A stretch of DNA of 64,000 bases from Olsenella sp. kh2p3 (GTDB lineage: Bacteria; Actinomycetota; Coriobacteriia; Coriobacteriales; Atopobiaceae), in NCBI GenBank assembly GCA_900119625.1, contig FPKD01000005.1, positions 104,131-168,130 on the forward strand. Direction: 5' to 3'. The translations under genes and the position numbers were made by a program. This document shows, piece after piece, positions 8,008 to 17,963 of the stretch; positions within the stretch are counted from its first letter, which is position 1; each line of letters opens with the position of its first letter. The notes beneath the pieces were generated by a model. It did not search any database. It was not told the origin of the DNA and saw nothing but the letters and a program-made list of their open reading frames with translations.

Positions 8008-11000
8008 ATGAACCCCACTGAACCCATGTCCATGCCTGCGTGCCGTCTGCGCGACCGCATTCTGGCAGTCACGTTGTCGCTGGTCACGGCGGCATCGATG
8101 GTGCCAACCCGAGCGCTTGCCGAGGTTGCGCCAGCGGAGACGGCCGCGACGGCAGCGACGCAGACGACGCCGGCCGAGACGAGCGCCCCCGATGTCGCGT
8201 CGGCAACCATCTACTCGACCTACCTCACCACCAGCGCAAGCTCCACGGGCGGCACCTATGCCTTTGCCGCCTCGGACACGCTGTGGGCATGGGCGCGCGA
8301 GAGGGGCGCCAGCGCCCCCATCGACCCGGCCACCCTCACCTACCAGTGGCAGGCTAGCCCGGACAACTCAACCTGGGAGGACATCCCCGGCGCCACCACG
8401 CAGTCCCTCTCGCTTGCGGACTATGCCGGCCGCTACGTTCGATGCACGATTACTACCGCCGACGGTGGCTCTTCTCGCACGACGCGCAGCCGCAACAAGG
8501 TCGCTGCTGCCGGTTCGGTCAACCTCGTGAGCGTGTCGCTGAGCAACACCGGAAAGCTCGCCCCCGGAGACACCGTCACTGCGTCTGCGAAGGACTCCTC
8601 CGGCGCAGACGCCACCTCAAACGCCGCCGTGACCTGGTCGTGGTACGCCAGCGACTCGGCGTACGGCACGGGTGAGAAGATCGCTGGTGCCACGACGCCC
8701 ACGCTCGACGTCACCTCCGACCTTCTCGGAAAGTACGTCTACGCAAGTGCGGACGGCGGCTATGGAGCAGCCAAGAGCTCCGCGGCGGGCCCCGTGCAGG
8801 AGGCGGGGACAGTCACTCTCTACAAGGTGACGATCGATGCATCCGGCTCGGCGAAGGTCGGCCAGACCATCACCGCAACGGCATACACCGGTGCCTACGC
8901 CCAGACCTCCTCCATGGATGTCGTCCACTTCCAGTGGCAGTGGGCTGCGAGCAAGTCGACAGAGGACTCCGCGTTTACGGACATCCCCGGAGCGACTTCC
9001 GCAACCCTGACCGTTCCCGAGCAGACTTCTGACGGAACCTCGCTTGTTGGCGCGTACCTGCGCGTCAAGGCGACGAGCGGCAACTCCGTTGTCTCCACGA
9101 GCGCGCCCTCCTATTACGGGACCTCCTCGAAGGATCCGGTTGGCCCCGTCGCGCTTGCGGGCGCCTATGACGTCTCCAGCGTGAAGCTCTCCTCCTCGGC
9201 CACAAACGCCCAGGTAGGGGCAACGCTTACGGCGCAGCCCCAGTACGAGAAGACCAGCAGCTGGGGCTCATACGAGACGGACCTCCCCTCGGACGCCAAG
9301 CTCACATGCACCTGGTATGCAGCGGATGACGCGGAGGGCACCAACGCGCGCGAGCTCACGGCAGCAGACGGCGCTGTCGGCACCACGCTCAATCTCTCCT
9401 CGTCGCTCGAGGGCAAGTACGTGTGGGCCAGCTGCAGCGCGCTCATGGCGCCTGCCCAGAGCGAGAAGACCCTGGTCAAGGCAGCGGGCGCATACGACCT
9501 CCACCATGTTGTAGTGTCGCCCTCCTCGGGCGCGCTTCTCACCGGAGACACCGCGACTGCCACGGCCTACGCCTCGCAGCTCTCCGGCAGCAACGCGAAC
9601 GTCACAGGCAAGGATGGCGTCAGCCTGCAGTGGTACGTCGCGGCAAGCGCCGATGCCCCGTCAGAAGAGTGGCAACCGCTTGTCGGCTGCACGTCGGCAA
9701 CCCTGCAGATTCCGGAAAGCGCTGCGGGCAAGTACCTCAAGGTCACGGCGACAAGTGGCGTGACATCCGTCTCGGCGGGGTTTGACCAGGCCGTCGTCGG
9801 AGCGAACACGCTTGCCGGTGCCGTCGCGCGCCTCCAGAACGAGAACTGGCGCCCCTCCCTCACCTATGGCACCGACACCAACGTGAACGACGTGCTTCTC
9901 GCCAAGCTGGCGGATAAGGGCGTTGACACCACGGGGCTCACCGTGCGCGTGACCAGCGTCTCGTTCCAGGACACGGACGCCAACGCCACCGTGGGCATAT
10001 CCACAGGAGACGCGGACAACGGCGCCATCACGTACTTCTCGTGCGACACCGACAAGGTCTCCAGCTGGAACATGTCCTCGCTCCAGACGGTGGACTCGAT
10101 CGAGTTCACGCTCACCCGCGGCGACGAGACCGTGACGTTCAGCCCCAACCGTACCTTCCGGGTGCCATGGGACGAGGACGCGGCACGGGCGGTTCTTCAG
10201 AAGAAGGCTGACGCCATCACGCTGGGCTTTGCCGAGGGCGACTCCGCGGACTCCGTGACGCAGGCCTTCTCCCTCCCCGCAAGCCTGGGCGGCGCCAATG
10301 CCACGTGGAGTGCTGACGACAGTACCGTGTCGGTAACCGGTCAGAGCTGGGACAGCACGCTCACGGCCACGCCCACGCGCGGGTCGGTGGACGCGCCGGT
10401 GACGCTCACGGCGACCGTGTCCTTCTCGGGCTACGGTATGCCGGACGTCTCGGTGACCAAGGACTTCCCGGTTACCGTCAAGGCAGACCCCGAGGCCGTT
10501 GCCGCAGCACAGGCAGAGCTTGCGGCAAAGGTCGAGAACGGCTTTGCGTACGAGAAGGTGACCGCCTTCTCGACTGGCGAGGCGGTCGATCCCACGGCGA
10601 TTACCGGGGACTTGCAGCTTCCTACCACCCGCGCGCTGGGCGTGGACGGCAAGCAGTACTCCGTCACCTACGCGAGCGACAGCCCGCTGGTGAGCATCAA
10701 CGGCTACCACGCCACCGTCGTGCGCCCGCTTGACGGTACGCGTACCGTGACCATTTCCTGCACGGTCTCTGACAAGGAGAACCCGCAGATAACTGCAACA
10801 AAGTCGCTCGAGTTCGCCCTGACGCCGCTGGACGAGAGGGAGCTTGACCGTGCGGTGACGCTCATGGGGCATGCCAAGGATGGGTATGCAACCGCACTTC
10901 TCGACGGTCAGGATGCCAATGGCGTGACCGGAAGCCTGCGGACCTTCCTCGGTGCGTATGAGGACGCCTCGGGCAACCTCGCCTGGGCTCGCGACCGCGC

Positions 11001-13770
11001 GACCCAGTCCGCGCATCCCGGCATCGTACCGGTTGACCTGCCTGGATACAGCGACATGGGCGGTATGACCTGGCGCACCTTCAAGTCCAGCCGTCCGGAC
11101 GTAATCTCGAACGAGCTTCTCGCGTACACCAAGCCTGCGGACAACACGCGCGTGACCGTGACCTCTCGCCTCACTGACGAGCGCTACCAGGCGTACTACG
11201 TCTACTACAAAGATGACCCCACGGTGAGCGACCAGCTCAAGGCCAAGCTGGCGAGCCTTGTGGACCAGGACGTCTCGGCCACGTTCGCAGTCGCTGGCGC
11301 CTCTGGCAAGGACGCCCCCGAGAGCATCACCGCTAGCTGCGCCGTCATTGGGCCCAATGGCCCCAACGCCTCCGGCGCCACCGAGAGCTGGGTGCCCGAG
11401 ACCTCGCTCTCGGTCGAGCCGGGTACCACCGCGGCCGACTTCACCAAGAAGGTCCTCGACGCCAATGGCATCATCTCTGACCCAGACCTCATGGAGTTCA
11501 AAAAGGGCGATTTCTCGCAGGGTTATGACGCAGCGACCGGCAAGTGGTGGCAGCTCTTCATCAACGGCAAGTCCGCCACGGTGATGGCGTCGAGCTACGT
11601 TCTCAAGGATGGTGACCAGGTCGTCTGGTACTTCTCGGCATGGGGAGACTCGCTTCCTGGCCAGGTCACCGGCTCGGTGAAGGTGATTGGCAAGGACGAC
11701 TCTGGCCAGGATCAGGTCTGGCTGGACACCACGTCGCTCACGCTCGTCGAGGGCTCGACGGCGGCCGACCTTACCGAGGCAGTTTTTGGCGAGAAGGGCC
11801 TTGCGCACGATTCCGGCGTCGCAAGCTGGGGCTGGTACCTCAACACCATCACCTCGCCCGTCGACGGCAAGGAACGGGGCTGGGAATCTAAAACCGGTCG
11901 GTACTGGCAGCTGTATGTTAACGGGGAGCTGTCGCAGCTAGGTGCCGGCAGCGTGAACATCTCCAACGGCAGCGAGGTCGTCTGGTACTACGGCGCGGAC
12001 AAGGAGCTGCCTCCCAAGGACGAAGTTCTGGTCATCGAGCCTGACGCCACGCGTCCCACGGGCCTCGAGGCTGCCTGGCCCGGCTACAAGGGCGCTGACG
12101 AGACGGGCGTGGTGCGCGGACTCTCGACTCCAGTGCCCGGCTCCAACACGTATGCCAAGCTTGACTGGGCTCAGTCACGTACTACGACCAGCATGTTTGT
12201 CAACGCGAGCGACGCGATAGTCGTGAACGGCGACGTCTACGATGCTGCGCAAACGCAGCTCTACCGGCGTGACGCGTCCACAGGCGTGGTGCTCGACTCG
12301 GCGCGCCTGGCCGCGAGCGTCGACTCTACCGCGCGCTTGCAGTACGCCGACGGCCTCATACTTGTGCCGCTGCACGGTGGGCGCGTCCAGGCGCTCACGG
12401 CAGACACGCTGACCACGGTCTGGGTCTCGGCTGCGCTGCCCACCTCGACCAGCGCGAGCGGCACGGCTACTGAGCAGCAGCTCCTCTCGTCCATCACTGT
12501 TCGCGACGGCAAGGCGTACTTCTCGACCGCAGCGGCTGACGGCGGCGACACCTGCGGCGGCTACGTTGCCTGCGTGAGCCTTGCGGACGGCAGCCTTGTG
12601 TGGTCGCACGAGAACACGAGCGTTGGCTACTACTGGACGGGTGCCCTGCCTACGTCTGTGGGGGTGCTTACGGTCAACGACGAGGGGAGCGTCTCGCTGC
12701 TTGACGCCACGACGGGAGAGGAGCTTTCCTCCCTCGAGCTGGGGACGCGTTGCCGCGCGCAGCTTACGGTGAGCGGCAACACGGTCTACGCGGTCACGAC
12801 CGACGGCTCGCTGCATGAGTTCTTCCTGGGTTCTGACGGCTCGCGGACGGCGGGTCGCAGCGTGAAGTTTGGCTCGAAGTCAACCTCGTCACCCGTCATC
12901 TGCGACGGGCGTGCCTACGTGGGCGGATCAACGCCAGCGAACCAGGCCGACGGCGCGCTGTTCGTGATCAACCTGGGTAACATGGAAGTTGAGCACGAGG
13001 TCCTGGTGCCTAAGGTTGAGGTCAAGCGCCAGGCGGGCACCGGCGAGGTCAAGGGCACGCCGCTGGTGAGCGTTGCCGCCGACGGCAACACCTACGTGTA
13101 CTTCACCAGCAACGGCAAGCCGGGCGGCGTGTACGCGTATCGCTTGGGCGATTCCGAGGCGAGCATCCTCTACCTGCCTCCGCACGAGGAGAACAACGAT
13201 CTCTGGCAGTTCTGCCTGAGCTCCGTTGCCTGCGACGCGAGCGGCAACCTCTACTACTTCAACGACTCCGGCACCCTCTTCAAGCTGGACGCCACCGGGA
13301 CCACGCCTGTTCCTAACGGGGGCGAGGGCGAGAACGGCGAGAACAACGGTGGCTCTGCGGGTGGCAGCGGCAACGCTGGTACCAGCGGTAATGCGGGTGG
13401 CAACACCACAGGCAGCGCCTCCGGCAATACCGTCCCGACCCCATCCGCCACGACGCCAGCAAAGCCTCGCGTACCCGTCTCTGTCGGCAACGCGTCGACT
13501 GGCTCCGCGACAGCCGACGCCCCCGCGTCAGAAAGCGGTTCGCTTCTCGGCAGCTACTCGTCGGAGGACGTGACCGCCGTAACCACAACCGCATCCCCGG
13601 AGTCTGCCGTCTCGGGTGAGACCACGGCCACCGGCGAGCCTGCCGTGAACCAGGCGGGCCTTCCCATCTGGCCAATCGTTGGCACCTGCGTGGGTGCGGC
13701 ACTGCTCGTCCTGCTGCTTGCCACCCGCCGACGCGGCAACCAGGACGCTTCCGAGGGGAGGCGCGGCTAG
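8008..13770 (+). CDS. Giant surface protein with Ig-like repeats, two DUF4430 domains and a beta-propeller
   Basis: A 1920-residue exported protein. A signal peptide ends near ALA at residue 38. From about 50 to 610 there are five or six repeats of the TYQWQAS...IPGATTQSLSL...GRYVRCT type, which are Ig-like. A Big_5-like part follows to about 1110. Two DUF4430 domains (about 1124-1212 and 1222-1331, each ending KWWQLFINGK or RYWQLYVNGE and GDQVVWYFS or GSEVVWYYG) share the fold of the ligand-binding domain of transcobalamin. A PQQ/WD-type propeller occupies about 1344-1766, then a Gly/Ser/Thr-rich wall-spanning linker, a membrane segment at about 1884-1906 and a final RRR-containing tail. No LPxTG motif is present. 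The ATG has an AGGGAGG site. The ECF genes downstream suggest capture of a vitamin, probably a corrinoid, at the surface. Confidence 0.82.
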   Translation: MNPTEPMSMPACRLRDRILAVTLSLVTAASMVPTRALAEVAPAETAATAATQTTPAETSAPDVASATIYSTYLTTSASSTGGTYAFAASDTLWAWARERGASAPIDPATLTYQWQASPDNSTWEDIPGATTQSLSLADYAGRYVRCTITTADGGSSRTTRSRNKVAAAGSVNLVSVSLSNTGKLAPGDTVTASAKDSSGADATSNAAVTWSWYASDSAYGTGEKIAGATTPTLDVTSDLLGKYVYASADGGYGAAKSSAAGPVQEAGTVTLYKVTIDASGSAKVGQTITATAYTGAYAQTSSMDVVHFQWQWAASKSTEDSAFTDIPGATSATLTVPEQTSDGTSLVGAYLRVKATSGNSVVSTSAPSYYGTSSKDPVGPVALAGAYDVSSVKLSSSATNAQVGATLTAQPQYEKTSSWGSYETDLPSDAKLTCTWYAADDAEGTNARELTAADGAVGTTLNLSSSLEGKYVWASCSALMAPAQSEKTLVKAAGAYDLHHVVVSPSSGALLTGDTATATAYASQLSGSNANVTGKDGVSLQWYVAASADAPSEEWQPLVGCTSATLQIPESAAGKYLKVTATSGVTSVSAGFDQAVVGANTLAGAVARLQNENWRPSLTYGTDTNVNDVLLAKLADKGVDTTGLTVRVTSVSFQDTDANATVGISTGDADNGAITYFSCDTDKVSSWNMSSLQTVDSIEFTLTRGDETVTFSPNRTFRVPWDEDAARAVLQKKADAITLGFAEGDSADSVTQAFSLPASLGGANATWSADDSTVSVTGQSWDSTLTATPTRGSVDAPVTLTATVSFSGYGMPDVSVTKDFPVTVKADPEAVAAAQAELAAKVENGFAYEKVTAFSTGEAVDPTAITGDLQLPTTRALGVDGKQYSVTYASDSPLVSINGYHATVVRPLDGTRTVTISCTVSDKENPQITATKSLEFALTPLDERELDRAVTLMGHAKDGYATALLDGQDANGVTGSLRTFLGAYEDASGNLAWARDRATQSAHPGIVPVDLPGYSDMGGMTWRTFKSSRPDVISNELLAYTKPADNTRVTVTSRLTDERYQAYYVYYKDDPTVSDQLKAKLASLVDQDVSATFAVAGASGKDAPESITASCAVIGPNGPNASGATESWVPETSLSVEPGTTAADFTKKVLDANGIISDPDLMEFKKGDFSQGYDAATGKWWQLFINGKSATVMASSYVLKDGDQVVWYFSAWGDSLPGQVTGSVKVIGKDDSGQDQVWLDTTSLTLVEGSTAADLTEAVFGEKGLAHDSGVASWGWYLNTITSPVDGKERGWESKTGRYWQLYVNGELSQLGAGSVNISNGSEVVWYYGADKELPPKDEVLVIEPDATRPTGLEAAWPGYKGADETGVVRGLSTPVPGSNTYAKLDWAQSRTTTSMFVNASDAIVVNGDVYDAAQTQLYRRDASTGVVLDSARLAASVDSTARLQYADGLILVPLHGGRVQALTADTLTTVWVSAALPTSTSASGTATEQQLLSSITVRDGKAYFSTAAADGGDTCGGYVACVSLADGSLVWSHENTSVGYYWTGALPTSVGVLTVNDEGSVSLLDATTGEELSSLELGTRCRAQLTVSGNTVYAVTTDGSLHEFFLGSDGSRTAGRSVKFGSKSTSSPVICDGRAYVGGSTPANQADGALFVINLGNMEVEHEVLVPKVEVKRQAGTGEVKGTPLVSVAADGNTYVYFTSNGKPGGVYAYRLGDSEASILYLPPHEENNDLWQFCLSSVACDASGNLYYFNDSGTLFKLDATGTTPVPNGGEGENGENNGGSAGGSGNAGTSGNAGGNTTGSASGNTVPTPSATTPAKPRVPVSVGNASTGSATADAPASESGSLLGSYSSEDVTAVTTTASPESAVSGETTATGEPAVNQAGLPIWPIVGTCVGAALLVLLLATRRRGNQDASEGRRG

Positions 13771-14961
13771 ATGTCAGATAGCGGTATGCAGGCTGGCGGC
13801 AACCAGCCAGCAAACGGTAGGCGCGCTGCGAGGGCGATCATTACGGTTCTCGCCGTCATCCTCGTCGCCTTCTGCGTCTGGGCGATGTCCGTCTACGCGC
13901 AGGGCGGCGACCCGCTTGCGTGGGCAACGGGCTCCGCTGCGTTCCAGACCACGGCCGAGGAGGAACAACTCACCGACAAGGACGTCGCTGCGTCGCAAGA
14001 GGCGTCCCAGACCCTCACGGTCACCACGGACGACGTCTACTCAGCACTTGCCTCGCTCCAGTTCGACGGCACGGACGTCTCCCTCGAGGCGGACCAGGCC
14101 AAGGTTGTCCTCTCCGCAGATGGCATCTGGGTGGAGGAGGCAAGCTCCGCTCCGGCGCCGGACATGGCGCTTGCCTGCGCCCGGCGCTCCGCTGCCCTTG
14201 CCACCTGGGCCTCCGAGCAGGGCGTGGGCATCCCAAACGTCACATGGATCTGCGAGGACGGTGCCGGTGCCGTGCGCATGGCCGTGACCATGCCCACGAA
14301 CGGTGCCCCCGCCACGGGAGACCTGGCGACGCTCCTTTCGGCAGCAACCGGCTACGGCATCTCCGGTGACGCGTACGCCCAGCTTGACGCAGGCGACATC
14401 CCACAGTTTGCGGGCATCGCGCCGACGCTGCCGGATGGCAGTGCCGTGACAGTTGACGCTAACGTCACGTCAGCCGGTGAGAACCTCTCGGCCGCCGACG
14501 TCGCAACTCGTCAGAAAGATGTCAGCTCGGGGGTAGCGAGCGTCGCTGAGTCTGGTTCTTCCGCCAGCGCCCCCGCGGCGGGTTCGGGCGGTTCTGCGTC
14601 AGCAACCGGTACGCAACAGGAAGGCCAACCTTCCCAGTCTCCGACGCAGGAAGCCAAAGTCCGCGTCACCGTGACCATCGACGCCCGTGCCGACGGGGGC
14701 GCGTCCAGTTCGTACTCCGTATCGCTCGACCCCGGCGCCACGGCATATGACGCGCTGGTCGCAACTGGCGCAAACGTCAACGCGCGCAGCACGGCCCTCG
14801 GCGTCTACGTTGCCGCCATCAACGGGTATGCCGAGAAGGACCAGGGTGGCGAGAGCGGCTGGAAGTACGCTGTCAACGGCAGCTATCCCGGCTACTCGGC
14901 GGGGTCCTATACGCTCTCGGATGGCGATGCGGTGACGTGGGTCTACGTCACGTCGGCGTAG
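13771..14961 (+). CDS. Membrane-anchored DUF4430 protein
   Basis: A 396-residue protein whose ATG directly follows the stop of the giant surface protein. One N-terminal membrane segment (about residues 22-45) anchors it, with most of the chain outside. Residues about 80-240 form a domain I do not recognise; a Ser/Gly/Ala-rich linker follows; the C-terminal 105 residues are a DUF4430 domain (SLDPGATAYDALVATGANVN, then GWKYAVNGSYPGYSAGSY, ending GDAVTWVYV). DUF4430 resembles the transcobalamin/intrinsic-factor domain that contacts vitamin B12. It is cotranscribed with its neighbours and probably hands ligand from the surface protein to the ECF transporter. That role is inference. Confidence 0.8.
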   Translation: MSDSGMQAGGNQPANGRRAARAIITVLAVILVAFCVWAMSVYAQGGDPLAWATGSAAFQTTAEEEQLTDKDVAASQEASQTLTVTTDDVYSALASLQFDGTDVSLEADQAKVVLSADGIWVEEASSAPAPDMALACARRSAALATWASEQGVGIPNVTWICEDGAGAVRMAVTMPTNGAPATGDLATLLSAATGYGISGDAYAQLDAGDIPQFAGIAPTLPDGSAVTVDANVTSAGENLSAADVATRQKDVSSGVASVAESGSSASAPAAGSGGSASATGTQQEGQPSQSPTQEAKVRVTVTIDARADGGASSSYSVSLDPGATAYDALVATGANVNARSTALGVYVAAINGYAEKDQGGESGWKYAVNGSYPGYSAGSYTLSDGDAVTWVYVTSA

Positions 14962-14977
14962 CGTCAGAAATCGGAAG

Positions 14978-15871
14978 GTGCGTCATACTCGTCACATGCT
15001 GACCATGCGAGACACACATACCGCCTTCGACACCTGCCACCCGGCAGTGCCGGCGACGTACTTCGCCACGACCATCCTCATCGCGATATTCGCGATGCAA
15101 CCGGTCTGCGTGGGCATCTCGCTCGCAGGTGCCCTCGCGTTCTCGCTTGTCGCCCGCGGATGGCGTCGCACGCTCAAGGGCCTCCGCTGGCAGCTGCCCA
15201 TGGTGGCTCTTGTCGCCGTCGCCAACCCGCTCTTCTCGGCGTCTGGCTCCACGCTTGTGGCGCAGCTTGGCCCCATGGCCATCTACCAGGAGAGCATCGC
15301 CTACGGTGCCTGTGCGGGGGCGCTTCTCGTGGCGGTGGTGCTGTGGTTCGAGGACGCCTCCTGCGTGCTCACGCAAGACCGTCTGCTCCAGCTCGGTGCC
15401 CGCGCGCTTCCCACGGTGACGCTTGTGACCTCGATGGCGGCACAGCTGGTGCCGCAGCTCCTTGACAGGTCTCAGACCGTGCGCGCGGCGACACTCGCCA
15501 CCACGGCGGCCGCGCCGGAAGGTTCGCGCGACCGCGGCGTTCTCGTGGCAGACCAGCTCATGAGCTGGTCGCTGGAGGACTCCATCGAGCGCTCCGACGC
15601 CATGCGCGCCCGCGGCTGGGGCGCCGCGGGTCGCCGCAGCTGCTATCTGCCAGATTCCTTTCGGACTTCTGACGCAGTTGCGCTTGCGGGAATCTTGCTG
15701 CTTGCCGCCGCAAGCGCGCTTCTCGTCTATGTGGCTTGCTCGCAGTGGCGCTTCTATCCCACCATGCCCCGGCTCGTCGCCTGGTGGGGGTACCTGCCCC
15801 ACGCAGCGCTCGTGCTCCTGCCCACGGTCCTTGACCTGGGACAACGCCTGAGGTGGGGGAGGCTCTCGTGA
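14978..15871 (+). CDS. ecfT: Energy-coupling factor transporter transmembrane protein EcfT
   Basis: The membrane coupling subunit of a vitamin ECF transporter, linking ATPases to the substrate-binding S component. The 297-residue chain has about five membrane segments and the characteristic coupling-helix motif AMRARGWG at about residues 208-215, which belongs to the EcfT/CbiQ family. The start is uncertain: GTG 14978, ATG 14996 or ATG 15005 are possible, and none has a well-placed ribosome site. The gene overlaps the ATPase gene by four bases (GTGA), so the two are translationally coupled. Substrate is inferred from the DUF4430 neighbours only. Confidence 0.88.
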   Translation: MRHTRHMLTMRDTHTAFDTCHPAVPATYFATTILIAIFAMQPVCVGISLAGALAFSLVARGWRRTLKGLRWQLPMVALVAVANPLFSASGSTLVAQLGPMAIYQESIAYGACAGALLVAVVLWFEDASCVLTQDRLLQLGARALPTVTLVTSMAAQLVPQLLDRSQTVRAATLATTAAAPEGSRDRGVLVADQLMSWSLEDSIERSDAMRARGWGAAGRRSCYLPDSFRTSDAVALAGILLLAAASALLVYVACSQWRFYPTMPRLVAWWGYLPHAALVLLPTVLDLGQRLRWGRLS

Positions 15872-17295
15872 ACGCGCTCGAGTTGAGGGACGTGAGCTTC
15901 GCTTATCCCGCCACAGACACCGAACCCGATCCGACACCAGTGCTCGAGCACGTTTCGATGGCCGTGCCCGAGGGAGCGTTTGCACTGCTTACGGGTGGAA
16001 CGGGCTCCGGAAAGTCCACGCTTCTGCGCCTGGCCAAGCCGGAGGTGGCACCAACGGGCGCGCTTTCCGGCAACGTGCTCGCGTTCGGCAAGGAGCTGCG
16101 CACGCTCTCCCCTGTCGAGTCCGCTCAGACCGTGGGCTTTGTCTTCCAGAGCCCCGACAGCCAGATCGTGTGCGACACCGTTTGGCACGAGATGGCCTTC
16201 GGCCTTGAGAACCTGGGGACGCCCGTGCCCGAGATGCGCCGCCGCGTGGCCGAGACCTGCATGTTCTTTGGCATGGAACCGTGGTTTCGGCGGCAGACGG
16301 CAAGTCTCTCCGGCGGGCAGCGCCAGATGCTCGCACTGGCTGCGACGCTTGCCATGCGGCCGCGCCTGCTGCTCCTGGACGAGCCCACCTCCATGCTCGA
16401 CCCAGTTGCCGAGAAGGACTTCCTGGCCATGCTCTTTCGCGCAAACCGCGAGCTAGGGGTTTCCGTCGTCGTGGCAACGCATGACCCAGCGCCCATGCGT
16501 GACGTGGCCACCTGCGCCTTTCGCGTGGAGGACGGCCGTGTGCGCGAGCTTCCGCTCGACGAGGCCGTGGCCGCCTGCGCATTTAGGCCGGAGGCTGTTG
16601 CGCGCGCTGCCGGCAAGACCGCTGTCAGCAGCTCGAAAACCGCGCTCTCCCTGCGCGACACATGGTTTCGCTACGAGCGAAAAGCCGACTGGGTTCTGCG
16701 CGGACTGGACCTCGCGGCGCCCGAGGGCCAGGTCACGGCAATCGTGGGCGGCAACGGCTCGGGCAAGACGACCCTCTTACAGCTTGCGTGCGGGACGCTG
16801 ACGCAGCAACGCGGGCGCATCTCTCGCCCACACGCGGCCTCACAGGCGTACCTGCCGCAAAGCCCGCGCGCGATCCTCTCGGCGCAGACCGTTCGCGAGG
16901 AGCTCATGCTCTGGTCGAAGGGCGCGGGTTACGGTGATGCCCAGGTCACGGCCATGATGGGGCGCCTGGGTCTTTCAGACACTGCGGCGAGAAACCCGCT
17001 TGACCTCTCCGGTGGCCAGCAGCAGCTCGTGGCCTTTGCAAAGCTGCTGCTCACAAGGCCAAGCCTGCTTGTTTTGGACGAGCCTACAAAGGGCCTCGAC
17101 GCCGCGGCTCGTACCAAGCTTGCCCGTCTCGTGCAGGAGCTGCGCCAGGAGGGGAGAAGCGTCCTTCTCGCCACGCACGACCTTGCGTTTGTCTCTGCGG
17201 TGGCAGACTCCGTGTCGCTGCTCTTCGACGGGGCCGTGACGTGCACAGAAGGACCCGACGAGTTTCTCGCCGGGTCCTGGCTGTACCATGCGTGA
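15868..17295 (+). CDS. Fused ECF transporter ATPase (two ABC domains)
   Basis: Hydrolyses ATP to drive the ECF transporter. Two complete ABC domains lie in one 475-residue chain. The first has Walker A GGTGSGKS, signature LSGGQRQ and Walker B LLLLDEPTSMLD; the second has GGNGSGKT, LSGGQQQ and LLVLDEPTKGLD. Each is followed by a switch histidine (VVATHD, LLATHD). This replaces the usual separate EcfA and EcfA' subunits. I choose GTG 15868 because GGGGGAGG at 15855-15862 lies five bases before it and it overlaps the ecfT stop as GTGA; an alternative GTG lies at 15853. A GGACCCG...CGGGTCC hairpin lies within the last codons. Confidence 0.94.
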   Translation: MNALELRDVSFAYPATDTEPDPTPVLEHVSMAVPEGAFALLTGGTGSGKSTLLRLAKPEVAPTGALSGNVLAFGKELRTLSPVESAQTVGFVFQSPDSQIVCDTVWHEMAFGLENLGTPVPEMRRRVAETCMFFGMEPWFRRQTASLSGGQRQMLALAATLAMRPRLLLLDEPTSMLDPVAEKDFLAMLFRANRELGVSVVVATHDPAPMRDVATCAFRVEDGRVRELPLDEAVAACAFRPEAVARAAGKTAVSSSKTALSLRDTWFRYERKADWVLRGLDLAAPEGQVTAIVGGNGSGKTTLLQLACGTLTQQRGRISRPHAASQAYLPQSPRAILSAQTVREELMLWSKGAGYGDAQVTAMMGRLGLSDTAARNPLDLSGGQQQLVAFAKLLLTRPSLLVLDEPTKGLDAAARTKLARLVQELRQEGRSVLLATHDLAFVSAVADSVSLLFDGAVTCTEGPDEFLAGSWLYHA

Positions 17296-17308
17296 GTTGT
17301 GGCAGCGC

Positions 17309-17328
17309 GCCGTCAGCTCCCTGACGGC
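17309..17328. terminator. Hairpin between convergent genes
   Basis: GCCGTCAG and CTGACGGC pair around CTCC. It lies between the ends of the ECF ATPase gene and the reverse-strand gene that follows. There is no T run on either side, so termination is possible but unproven. Confidence 0.4.
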
Positions 17329-17334
17329 AACCCG

Positions 17335-17775
17335 CTAGAACGTGAGGAACGGCTCCTCCATGCCCTCCTCTTCGAGGTCCTCCTCGGTGAGGTCGTCTAG
17401 GTCCTCCATGTCCTCGAGCTCGATCTCGTCACCGTCGTCCTCGCCCCAGCCGTACGCGCTGGCAGCAAGCTCGTCCACGCTCGTGTCGGGAAGCGCGCTC
17501 GTCACCGAGCACAGGCCGTCGATGGCGGGCACGATCTTCTGCCACTGGGTGATCACGGGGTCCTGCGGCACGCCCTCAAGCTCCACCAGGGAGTCGAGGT
17601 AGATCTCACTCGCGCCCTCAAGTAGGTCCGACTCGGCGCGCACGCTCGCGAACTTTGACGCGAACTTCTCGAGTGCCTCGTCTGCCGAGTCCGCCTCAAC
17701 CACGCACGGCATGAGGCAGTAGTTGTTTGCCTGGTCCTTGTCATCGTTGTAGCTGAAGTTTCCAACGTAGAGCAT
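17335..17775 (-). CDS. Hypothetical acidic protein
   Basis: A 146-residue cytoplasmic protein without a recognised domain. The first 45 residues look folded (MLYVGNFSYNDDKDQANNYC, then MPCVVEADSADEALEKF). The last 35 residues are almost all Asp and Glu with a repeated hydrophobic residue (DDGDEIELEDMEDLDDL) and end EEPFLTF. The start at 17775 follows a strong GGAGGAGG site at 17780-17787. It sits alone on the minus strand between the ATPase and S-component genes of the ECF locus. The acidic tail would suit a protein or metal-binding partner; this is a guess. Confidence 0.72.
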   Translation of the reverse strand: MLYVGNFSYNDDKDQANNYCLMPCVVEADSADEALEKFASKFASVRAESDLLEGASEIYLDSLVELEGVPQDPVITQWQKIVPAIDGLCSVTSALPDTSVDELAASAYGWGEDDGDEIELEDMEDLDDLTEEDLEEEGMEEPFLTF

Positions 17776-17963
17776 GGGGCCTCCTCCGGTCGATGGGTGC
17801 GGCACATGCCCATCTTAGGCAATTCGACGCAGCTTGGTGACGGTTTCCCGCAAGCGGGCGTTACGCTCTGGCATAGAGTGTTTACTGCGTCAGCAATCTG
17901 TCGGGGCCTAGTCAGCCCTGGAGCGGTCGGTCAGATTTTGGCAAGAGGGGAGACGGACGCGCC

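Noticed and set aside
9661..11808. 715-codon minus-strand frame within the giant surface protein gene
   Set aside because: Shadow frame of the repeat-rich surface protein; the plus-strand frame has a signal peptide, domains and membrane anchor.
13640..13770. LPxTG sortase signal at the end of the giant surface protein
   Set aside because: The tail has LPIWP and a membrane segment with basic end, but no LPxTG-type motif; anchoring by the membrane segment is safer.
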